Shown: one piece after another, positions 23,596 through 31,261 of the stretch | How the letters are laid out: every line of letters begins with the position of its first letter | Numbering within the stretch: the stretch's first letter is position 1 | Source of the DNA: JBBQVZ01 sp963695975 | GTDB lineage: Bacteria > Actinomycetota > UBA4738 > HRBIN12 | Assembly (NCBI GenBank): GCA_963695975.1 | Contig: CAVOIB010000004.1 | Coordinates: 62,001 to 126,000, forward strand | Reading direction: 5' to 3' | DNA length: 64,000 nt | Position numbers and translations under genes: made by a program | The notes under the pieces: generated by a model | The model's database searches: none | The model's input: the letters and a program-made list of their open reading frames with translations, nothing else | What the model was told of the DNA's origin: nothing

Positions 23596-25428
23596 TTGAA
23601 CGACAAGCATCGGGCGAGCGTTGCGACGCAGCTCGACGGGTCATCGCTGCTCAACCGTGGGCGTGCCGACGTCTTCCGCCAGCGCGAGCGCACACGACGG
23701 CGGAAGGTTCTTCGGCTGCTGGTGATCGTCGGTCTGTTCGACGCATACCTCTCGTACCGTCTCGCCTCGAACAACCCGATCCGGCTCCCGGGCATGCCTC
23801 AAGACATCGTCATGTTCCTGCTGCCGCTCATGTTGATCGTCGCGGTCGGCTTGATGCTCGCGATGCCGCTGATGAACGGCCGCTCCCCCCATATCACCGT
23901 GCATCCCGAGCAGGTGGAGGTCGGACTCACCGACATCAGCGGGCTGGACGGGCAGGTCGACGAGGTGGTCCGCACGCTGGACGTATTCCTCGGGTACGCG
24001 ACGTTCCGCGACGAGCTCGGCGGCACGCCGCGCCGGGGCATGCTCTTCGAGGGCCCACCCGGCACCGGCAAGACCTACCTGGCGAAGGCGATGGCGAAAC
24101 AGGCGGGGGTGCCGTTCCTGTTCATCTCCGCGACGGCGCTGCAGTCGATGTGGTTCGGGATGACGGCGTCTCGGATCCGTTCGTTCTTCAAAGCTCTCCG
24201 GAAGGCGGCGCGCAAGGAAGGGGGCGCGATCGGCTTCATCGAGGAGATCGACGCGATCGGTGGATCGCGCGACACCATGGCGATGTCCCCTTCGCCGGCG
24301 AACCTGCGGACCGTCGGTCTTTCGCGGACGGTCAACAACATGCTCTCGGGTGGAACCGGTGGCATGGTGAACGAGCTGCTGATCCAGATGCAGTCGTTCG
24401 ATCAGCCGCCGTGGCGTACCCGCGTGAAGGGCCGCATGATCGCGTGGGTCAACACCTACCTGCCGCCCGAGCGGCGTTTCGCTCCCGGGAAGCCCGCGTA
24501 CAACAACATCCTGCTGATCGCGGCGACGAACCGCGCCGACTCGCTCGATCCCGCGCTGTTGCGCCCCGGCCGGTTCGATCGGCGGCTCTACTTCGACCTC
24601 CCAACGAAGCAAGGCCGGCAGGAGCTGATCGACTTCTTCCTGGCCCGCAAGGCGCACGACCCCGAGATGGACGATCCGTCAGTGCGCGAGCGTATGGCGC
24701 ACGACACGTTCGGCTACACGCCGGTGATGCTCGAGCACCTGTTCGACGAGTCGTTGTTGCTGGCGCTCCGCGACGGGCGGAAGTCGATGATCCTCGACGA
24801 CGTGTACGAGGCCAAACTCACGGAGGAGATCGGGATCAAGCAGCCCGTCGTCTACACGGACGCCGATCGCGAGGCGGTCGCGACGCACGAGGCCGGACAC
24901 GCGACCGTCGCCTACTTCCTCGGGCGTGGGCGCCGGCTCGAGGTGCTGTCGATCATCAAGCGCCGCGGGTCGCTCGGCCTCCTCGCGCATGGTGACGAGG
25001 AGGAGCGATTCACGCGCACGCGCTCGGAGGTCGAGGCCGGCATCGCGATCGCGCTCGGCGGGCTGGTCGCCGAGGAGCTCTGCCTCGGCGAGAGCGGGAC
25101 CGGCCCGGCCTCGGATCTCGCCGCCGCCACGGGGCTCGCCGCGCAGATGGTCGGATCGTTCGGCATGGCCGGCTCGTTGATCAGCTTCGACGCCGTGTCC
25201 GAGGGTGCCATCAGCCGAACGAACCTGGTCGCGAAGGTCCTTGGCGACGCCGATGCGAAACAGCGCGTCGAGGACATCCTGGAGGCCCAGCGTTCCCGTG
25301 TCCGAGAGGTCCTCGAGTTGAACCAAGACGTTCACGCGGCGCTCCGCGACGCGCTGATCGAACGTGACGAGCTGGTCCGCGACGAGATCCTCGAGGTCAT
25401 CGAGAAGTCCCTCGCGAACCGCAGCTGA
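23596..25428 (+). CDS. Divergent FtsH-family AAA+ membrane protease
   Basis: A ~610-aa FtsH-like protein. Two N-terminal transmembrane helices (VLRLLVIVGLFDAYLSY; IVMFLLPLMLIVAVGLMLAM), then an AAA domain with Walker A GPPGTGKT, an altered Walker B GFIEEIDAIG (FtsH has IDEIDA), and SRH NRADSLDPALLRPGRFDRR. The protease has the zinc motif HEAGH and the distal Asp in SDLAAATG. Between Walker B and the SRH lies an enlarged ~75-residue segment (including MVNELLIQMQSF and IAWVNTYLPP). TTG 23596 is preferred because GCGAGGAGG lies 4 nt upstream; ATG 23569 in frame would encode through that RBS. Role: ATP-dependent degradation of membrane proteins, likely in stress, judging by the upstream motifs. 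It may be an additional FtsH beside a canonical one. Confidence 0.85.
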   Translation: MNDKHRASVATQLDGSSLLNRGRADVFRQRERTRRRKVLRLLVIVGLFDAYLSYRLASNNPIRLPGMPQDIVMFLLPLMLIVAVGLMLAMPLMNGRSPHITVHPEQVEVGLTDISGLDGQVDEVVRTLDVFLGYATFRDELGGTPRRGMLFEGPPGTGKTYLAKAMAKQAGVPFLFISATALQSMWFGMTASRIRSFFKALRKAARKEGGAIGFIEEIDAIGGSRDTMAMSPSPANLRTVGLSRTVNNMLSGGTGGMVNELLIQMQSFDQPPWRTRVKGRMIAWVNTYLPPERRFAPGKPAYNNILLIAATNRADSLDPALLRPGRFDRRLYFDLPTKQGRQELIDFFLARKAHDPEMDDPSVRERMAHDTFGYTPVMLEHLFDESLLLALRDGRKSMILDDVYEAKLTEEIGIKQPVVYTDADREAVATHEAGHATVAYFLGRGRRLEVLSIIKRRGSLGLLAHGDEEERFTRTRSEVEAGIAIALGGLVAEELCLGESGTGPASDLAAATGLAAQMVGSFGMAGSLISFDAVSEGAISRTNLVAKVLGDADAKQRVEDILEAQRSRVREVLELNQDVHAALRDALIERDELVRDEILEVIEKSLANRS

Positions 25429-25461
25429 TACGCGACGTGTCCCGCCCGGATGGGCCGACGG

Positions 25462-25467
25462 TAGACT
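25462..25467 (+). promoter_or_regulatory. Leaderless promoter of thiolase gene
   Basis: TAGACT, then 6 nt, then ATG 25474. No Shine-Dalgarno sequence is present. Same geometry as the promoters at 19192, 40921 and 41763. Confidence 0.6.
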
Positions 25468-25473
25468 CGGCGC

Positions 25474-26658
25474 ATGACGACCTCGGTCATCGTGGCCGGT
25501 GCGCGCACGCCGATCGGCAAGCTTCAGGGATCACTCGCAGGGTTCGCAGCCGTCGAGCTCGGAGGGGTCACGATCCGCTCGGCCCTCGACCGCTCTGGGG
25601 TCGGCGCGGACCAGGTCGACTACGTGATCATGGGCCATGTCCTGCAGGCCGGCGCGGGGCAGATCACCGCGCGACAGGCATCCATCGCGGCCGGCATCCC
25701 CGTCGAGGTTCCCGCGATCACCGTGAACAAGGTGTGCCTGTCTGGTCTTTCCGCGATTGCGATGGCCGATCAGATGATCCGGGCGGGCGAGATCGAGATC
25801 GCCGTCGCAGGCGGCATGGAATCCATGACGAACGCCCCCTACGTGATCCCCAAGGCGCGCGAAGGATCGCGGCTGGGCGATGCGCCGATGCTCGACGCGA
25901 TGATCCACGACGGCCTCTGGTCGACGTTCATGGAGCATCACATGGGCGAGGGGACCGACGACGTCAGCCGGCAGCTCGGGATCGGGCGCGAGGAGCAGGA
26001 CGCGTGGGCGGTCCGGTCGCATCGGCGCGCCGCGGCCGCATGGGACGAGGGCCGGATGACCGAGGAGGTCGTGCCCGTGGAGATCCCGCAGCGCAAGGGC
26101 GAGCCGATCGTGTTCGACCGGGATGAAGGGATCCGCTCCGACTCATCCCTCGAGGGTCTCGCGAAGCTGAAGCCGGCGTTCTCCGCCGACGGGACGGTGA
26201 CGGCGGGGAACGCCTCGCAGATCTCTGACGGGGCCGCAGCCGTCGTGGTGATGAGCACGGAACGTGCGGCGTCGCTCGGTCTCGCGCCGGTCGCCGAGAT
26301 CGTCGCGTACGGCATGTCGGCCGATCACTACCCGCATCTGCACACCGTGCCTGCGCTCGCGATCCAGCGGGCCCTGAAACGGGCCGACATGGACGCCCAC
26401 GATCTGGACCTGGTCGAGATCAACGAGGCGTTCGCGGCGGTACCGGTGCATTCGACGCGGATGCTCGGCGTCGACGAGGCGATCGTGAACGTGAACGGCG
26501 GGGCGGTCGCGCTCGGCCATCCGATCGGCGCGAGCGGCGCCAGGCTGGCGCTGACGCTCGCGCTCGAGCTGAGGCGCCGGGGCGACTCGCTCGGGACCGC
26601 CGCGCTCTGCGGCGGCGGGGGACAGGGCGACGCGCTGATCCTCCGGTCGGTAGTCTGA
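25474..26658 (+). CDS. Acetyl-CoA acetyltransferase (thiolase)
   Basis: A 394-aa type II thiolase condensing two acetyl-CoA to acetoacetyl-CoA, or cleaving beta-ketoacyl-CoA. The acyl-enzyme Cys88 is in NKVCLSGL; NEAFAAVP, GGAVALGHPIGASGARL (His349) and CGGGGQGDAL (Cys379) complete the active site. Length is standard. The start has a leaderless -10. The acyl-CoA dehydrogenase follows 13 bp downstream and may be co-transcribed, though it has its own TAGTCT hexamer. With the dehydrogenase at 12195 and Ccr at 21376 it would feed ethylmalonyl-CoA formation; the crotonase step is not encoded here. Confidence 0.92.
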   Translation: MTTSVIVAGARTPIGKLQGSLAGFAAVELGGVTIRSALDRSGVGADQVDYVIMGHVLQAGAGQITARQASIAAGIPVEVPAITVNKVCLSGLSAIAMADQMIRAGEIEIAVAGGMESMTNAPYVIPKAREGSRLGDAPMLDAMIHDGLWSTFMEHHMGEGTDDVSRQLGIGREEQDAWAVRSHRRAAAAWDEGRMTEEVVPVEIPQRKGEPIVFDRDEGIRSDSSLEGLAKLKPAFSADGTVTAGNASQISDGAAAVVVMSTERAASLGLAPVAEIVAYGMSADHYPHLHTVPALAIQRALKRADMDAHDLDLVEINEAFAAVPVHSTRMLGVDEAIVNVNGGAVALGHPIGASGARLALTLALELRRRGDSLGTAALCGGGGQGDALILRSVV

Positions 26659-26671
26659 GCCAAACTAGCTC

Positions 26672-27829
26672 ATGGACGATCGACGGTTCGAGCTGCCGGA
26701 GGAGCTGGAGGAGTTCCGGGCGCTCGTTCGCCGGATCGCGGAAGAGAGGATCGCGCCGCGGGCCGCGGAGATCGACGAGACCGACGAGTGGCCTGAGGAC
26801 ATCTATCGCGTCCTCGTCGAGCACGAGCTGATGGCCGTGGGTTACCCCGAGGGCGACGGTGGCTCGGGCGGCGGTGCGCTCGCGTTCGGGGTCCTGATCG
26901 AGGAGCTCTCTCGCGTGTCGGCCGGCGTATCCCTCACGCCGATCGTCTCGAAGCTCGGGGTGATCCCTCTGGCGCTGGCCGGCACGGACGAGCAGCGAAG
27001 CGCGATGATCGGCGGGATCTGCCGCGGCGACGTGCTGATGTCCTACGCCCTCACCGAGGCCGGCGCCGGATCGGACGCGGCGGCGATGTCCACACGGTAC
27101 GTACGCGAGGGTGAGGACTTCGTCCTGAACGGCACGAAGCGATTCATCACGGGCGCCGGGGTCTCGAACGCTTACATCGTGTTCGCGTCGAGCGATCCGG
27201 CGCTCCGCAGCAAGGGCGTCTCCGCGTTCCTGGTGATGCGCGATGATCCCGGCATCTCGTTCGGCAAGCCGGAGAAGAAGATGGGGATCAAGGGCTCCCC
27301 GACGTGTGAGGTGATCCTGCAGGACTGCCGGATCCCCGCGGACCGGCTGGTCGGGGCCGAGGGTGAGGGGTTCTCGATCGCCATGCGGACGCTCGATCAC
27401 TCGCGACCAGTGATCGCTGCGCAGGCGGTCGGCATCGCGCAGGGCGCGCTCGAGTTGGCCATGTCCTACGGCAGCGAGCGGGTGCAGTTCGGCGAGCGGA
27501 TCGTCGACTTCGAGGGGATCCGGTTCATGCTCGCCGACATGGCGATGAAGCTCGAGGCGGCCCGCGTGCTGACCTACCGTGCGCTCGCTGCTTGCGACGC
27601 CGACGACCAGCGGATGTCGTTTCACTCGAGCGTCGCGAAGTGCGTCGCCTCCGACGCCGCGATGGCCATCACGACCGATGCCGTCCAGATCCTGGGCGGC
27701 TACGGGTACATGAAGGAGTACGCGGCGGAGCGATTCATGCGCGATGCGAAGATCACCCAGATCTACGAGGGGACGAACCAGATCCAGCGGCTGGTGATCG
27801 CGAGGGAGCTGCTGAAGCAGTTCGCCTGA
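26672..27829 (+). CDS. Acyl-CoA dehydrogenase
   Basis: A 385-aa FAD-dependent acyl-CoA dehydrogenase. Signature 1 is YALTEAGAGSDAAAM and signature 2 includes QILGGYGYMKEYAAERFMRDAKITQIYEGTN, abbreviated here; the catalytic base is Glu366 in YEGTN. Length matches short/medium-chain family members; methylsuccinyl-CoA dehydrogenases are much longer, so that role is unlikely. Substrate may be butyryl-CoA or a branched acyl-CoA. The ATG at 26672 has no clear Shine-Dalgarno; TAGTCT lies 15 nt upstream across the thiolase stop. It converges with the coiled-coil kinase-like gene with only 5 bp between stops. Confidence 0.9.
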   Translation: MDDRRFELPEELEEFRALVRRIAEERIAPRAAEIDETDEWPEDIYRVLVEHELMAVGYPEGDGGSGGGALAFGVLIEELSRVSAGVSLTPIVSKLGVIPLALAGTDEQRSAMIGGICRGDVLMSYALTEAGAGSDAAAMSTRYVREGEDFVLNGTKRFITGAGVSNAYIVFASSDPALRSKGVSAFLVMRDDPGISFGKPEKKMGIKGSPTCEVILQDCRIPADRLVGAEGEGFSIAMRTLDHSRPVIAAQAVGIAQGALELAMSYGSERVQFGERIVDFEGIRFMLADMAMKLEAARVLTYRALAACDADDQRMSFHSSVAKCVASDAAMAITTDAVQILGGYGYMKEYAAERFMRDAKITQIYEGTNQIQRLVIARELLKQFA

Positions 27830-27834
27830 GCCGG

Positions 27835-30800
27835 TCAGTCTTCGGCGTGCAGTCGATGCAGCTCCTGGACAAGCAGCTGCTCCTCGGTCTCCCCCCATGT
27901 CTCGGGCGCTGCGGCCCCTGTTTCTCCGGGCTCCGCCACCACGATCTGCAGGGTGTTCTTCGGGGCGTCGCCGGCGTCCTCCTCGGCATCGCCGAGCTCA
28001 GGCGGCTCGGCGGGAGCGTCGCCGCTCGGGCCGCCGTCCGGCAAGAACACCTTGAACGCGACCCCGCCGCCGTCGCGACCCTCGACGCGCGCCCAACCGC
28101 CCTGCATCTCGACGAACCGCTGGGTCACGATGGATAGTGCGCCGTCGGAAGCCGGCTCGGGATCCTCGACGGAGATCAGCGCCCCGCCGTTCGCGTTGGC
28201 CAGGCGGACGGTGATCGCCTTTCCTGGAGGCGTGCGATCGCCGCTGGTGCGCAGCATCCCGGCCAGGACCTGCTCGACGCGAAGTGCGTCTACGGCGACC
28301 GCGACGGCTTGGGTGTCGATACGCACGTCGTGGTCGGCGCCCACGCCCGACTCATCGACGACGCGCTTCACGAGCGCCTCGAGATCGGTGCGCTTGATCG
28401 TGAGCTCGACGGCCCCCTGGGCGAGCGACTCGGCGTCGGCGATGTCGCTCACCGTATGGTCGAGGCGGCGCGCGGCGGCCGTGAGCTGCTTGATGAGCTG
28501 CGCCTGGTCCTTCGAGTCCTTCTTGAACTTCATGATCTGGGTGAGCCCCATGATGTGAGAGAGGGACTTCTTCGCGTCGAGCGAGAGCTCGCGGGTGAAC
28601 GGGGTAGCCGAACGCCTGTCCTCCGGGTGCTCGGCGAGGGTGACCGGAGCCTCGGCGCCTGCTGTCTCGGTCGCGGGGCGCTCGGACTGAAGGTCGTGCA
28701 ACGCCTTTTCCATCTGCAGATGACGCAGCTCGGCCTCGACCTCCTCGAGGCGGACGATCGTGTCGGCGAGCTGGCGCTCGGACGCATGGGCGCGCTCCTC
28801 GACCTCTATCAGCTTCTCGGTCTGGCTGGCGAGCCGCTCCTGGCTCGCACGGAGCACTTCCTCCGTGTCAGGGTTCGGCGCCGCCACGGCAGCCGCGAGC
28901 TCGGCCGCGTGCCGCGTCTCCCGCTCGGCGAGCGACACCGTCAAGTCGTTGCGCTCCGCGACGAGGCGCGCGAACTCCTGAGCGACCTCGTCGGAACGTT
29001 CCCGCGCGGTCCGCAGTTCTTGCTCCGCCGACTCGGCGCGTGCCGCAAGGTCCACCCCGCGCGCGAGTTCGGCCTGGACCTCGGCGCTCGCCGCTGCCAG
29101 CTCGCGCTGGATCTCGTCGCGCTCCACCGCCGCCTGGGCGCGGTCGCGCTCGACCTGTTCGCGCACTCGTTGCGCGTCGGCCAACTCGCGCTGCAACGTC
29201 TCGATCTCGGTCCGTGAACGCAGGAGCTCGTCGTTCGCCTTCGCGAGCTGCTCGTGCTGCGAGGACCCGTCGTGCGAGGCCGCCTCGATCTCGTCGCGGG
29301 CGGCCTGGAGCGCACCGCGCGTCTTCTCCAGCTCGGCTGCCGTGGTTCCGAGTTCGGTCTTTACCGCCTTCGCGGCCTCTTCAGCCTCCCTCAGCTGGCG
29401 CGTCAGCTCGTCCTCCCGCTGGCTGAGACGCTGCTCGAGCGACGCAGCCTGTTGCGCCATCTCCTCCTGGAGCGTCGCCTCGCGCTCGGCGAGCCGGTGC
29501 TGGAGCTCCGTCTCCCGGACCGCGGCCTCGGCCTGCAGCGACGCGATCCGTTCGGCCACTTCCTTGGAAAGCGCCGCCTCCTTCTCGGCGGCCTCCTTCG
29601 CGAGCGCGGCCTCCCGATCGGCGAGCTGGCGCACAGACTGAGATCCCGCCTCCTGGAGCTGCGTCTGGAACTCCTCGCGGGCCCGCCGGACACGGTCCTC
29701 CAGGTCGGCCTCGCGTTCGATCAGTTCCGCTCGGTGGGAAGCTTTCATGCTGTCGAGCTCGGCGCGTGTCGATCGGAGCTCTTCGCCCAGCACCGAGGCG
29801 CGCTGCTCCTCGGTGCGCAGCGCGCGGATCTCGTTACGAGCGTCCTCCAGCTCGGTGTTCGCCCTGGCGAGTTCGCTCTGCGCGGCCTCGAGCGACTCCC
29901 GCGTGTGCAGCGCGTCGACGTGCGCGGCGTCGAGGTCCTCGTGCATCTCCTGGGCACGTGCCGCCTCGGCCTTCAGAGCGTCCAGCTCGCGCCTCGTGAG
30001 CGACAACTCCGTCTGGGCGCCCTCCAACTCGGCGCGCAGCCCGATCGCTTCCTGCTCGACCTGCTTGTTGCGCCGGTCGGCGTCCGTGTCGGCCTCGGGC
30101 TTGTTCTTCGCCTGATCGGCGATGTGCCGCGCGAGCTTGTCACGCTCGGCGCTCATCGCCTTCAATTGGCCCTCCAGCAGGCGGGCCTGCCCCTCGGCTT
30201 TGAGAAGCCGGCCCTCCACGGCGGGGTCGGGAGCGCCGGGTTGTGGCCGTTCCTGGATCAGTCGCTGCGTCACATGGAGCTCCTCGAGGGTCTTGCGGTA
30301 CTGCTCCTGGATCACCGTCAGGCGTTGCTCGGCAGCGGCGGCGCGTTCCTCGGCCTTGCGGCGAGCGTCGCCTTCCTCCCGAAGCCCCGGGGGGGCGTAC
30401 TGTTCGATCCGCGAAACGGGGCTCTGAACGGCGGGAGCTACGCGGGCACCCGCGGGGACGAAGCTGGCGTTCGCGCCGGCGGACGAGGTGAGTCGCATCA
30501 CCTGATAGAGCAGGGCCATCGCGATGAGGGCGCCGATCACCATGAGGATCGCGCCGAACTTCCAGGGCCGGCCTGCCGCGACGATCGGGTCGTCGGGACG
30601 CGCGAGCTGCACGGCAGCGTTGATCGGCCCTCCGGTTCGAAGATGGAGGGGAACCAGCACGGCGAACATGCCGTCCCGCTGCTCGGACGTCACCGTGCCG
30701 CGCGAGGTGGCGTCGTGCACCGCGGTCCGCGCCTCTTCCGGTCGCTGCCCGATCAACGCATGATCGGTCGCGTAGACGATCGTGCCGTCGGTCGACCAGA

Positions 30801-31086
30801 TCGCGACGTCGTCGTAGGCCGTGGGGTCCATCACGACCGGCGTGATGTGGAGCGTGATCGCATCGGCTTCGGACTCGGTCGCCGGCGAGGAGACGTCGCT
30901 CGGCGAAAGGACGAGGGGAAGCGAGTTCTCGACGATGGATCTCGCCTGGGAGGTGGCCGCTTGCTTGGCTTGGTTGGTGGCGCGGACGCCCATGAAGAGG
31001 GAGCCCACGGCGCCAGCGGCGAGCAGCGCCGCCAGCGCGAGCAGCAGTGTCCGAGCGATGCGGTAGACGCTCTTCTGGCCGGCCAT
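27835..31086 (-). CDS. Giant coiled-coil membrane protein with kinase-like C-terminus
   Basis: A 1083-aa protein. Transmembrane helix 1 (TLLLALAALLAAGAVGSLFMGV), a ~150-residue extracytoplasmic sensor-like region (VAIWSTDGTIVYATDHALIGQ, a Cache-like pattern), and transmembrane helix 2 (AILMVIGALIAMALLYQVM) come first. About 600 residues of nearly unbroken Glu/Ala/Arg/Leu coiled coil follow. The end resembles a histidine kinase: a dimerisation helix with SLSHIMGLTQIMKFKKDS and an ATPase-like fold. The N-box is degenerate (QVLAGMLRTSGDRTP instead of the usual NLLxNA) and the G-boxes are weak, so catalysis is doubtful. ATG 31086 has AAGGGG upstream. It could be a scaffold or a sensor that signals by conformation. 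Confidence 0.75.
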   Translation of the reverse strand: MAGQKSVYRIARTLLLALAALLAAGAVGSLFMGVRATNQAKQAATSQARSIVENSLPLVLSPSDVSSPATESEADAITLHITPVVMDPTAYDDVAIWSTDGTIVYATDHALIGQRPEEARTAVHDATSRGTVTSEQRDGMFAVLVPLHLRTGGPINAAVQLARPDDPIVAAGRPWKFGAILMVIGALIAMALLYQVMRLTSSAGANASFVPAGARVAPAVQSPVSRIEQYAPPGLREEGDARRKAEERAAAAEQRLTVIQEQYRKTLEELHVTQRLIQERPQPGAPDPAVEGRLLKAEGQARLLEGQLKAMSAERDKLARHIADQAKNKPEADTDADRRNKQVEQEAIGLRAELEGAQTELSLTRRELDALKAEAARAQEMHEDLDAAHVDALHTRESLEAAQSELARANTELEDARNEIRALRTEEQRASVLGEELRSTRAELDSMKASHRAELIEREADLEDRVRRAREEFQTQLQEAGSQSVRQLADREAALAKEAAEKEAALSKEVAERIASLQAEAAVRETELQHRLAEREATLQEEMAQQAASLEQRLSQREDELTRQLREAEEAAKAVKTELGTTAAELEKTRGALQAARDEIEAASHDGSSQHEQLAKANDELLRSRTEIETLQRELADAQRVREQVERDRAQAAVERDEIQRELAAASAEVQAELARGVDLAARAESAEQELRTARERSDEVAQEFARLVAERNDLTVSLAERETRHAAELAAAVAAPNPDTEEVLRASQERLASQTEKLIEVEERAHASERQLADTIVRLEEVEAELRHLQMEKALHDLQSERPATETAGAEAPVTLAEHPEDRRSATPFTRELSLDAKKSLSHIMGLTQIMKFKKDSKDQAQLIKQLTAAARRLDHTVSDIADAESLAQGAVELTIKRTDLEALVKRVVDESGVGADHDVRIDTQAVAVAVDALRVEQVLAGMLRTSGDRTPPGKAITVRLANANGGALISVEDPEPASDGALSIVTQRFVEMQGGWARVEGRDGGGVAFKVFLPDGGPSGDAPAEPPELGDAEEDAGDAPKNTLQIVVAEPGETGAAAPETWGETEEQLLVQELHRLHAED

Positions 31087-31261
31087 CGTTCCCCTTGATG
31101 CGTCCAGTGATCCGTTGGGCCCTGGTTCGTTATCGGCGGGTTGAACGGGGGACCGTAGTCGGTCAGCGGGTGGATATGCTCGGAAACAGGTAGGTCCTAG
31201 GAAGTACCCCGGAAAGGCGTGTCGGGGGCCGAAGGGCGGGTTGGCCCGGCGAGGGGCGCGA

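Noticed and set aside
31087..31261. Possible small gene or riboswitch in the 175-bp gap before the coiled-coil protein
   Set aside because: No convincing frame or conserved RNA structure; it holds TACGGT and a partial CCTTCGG match (31224-31238) and is probably just promoter sequence.
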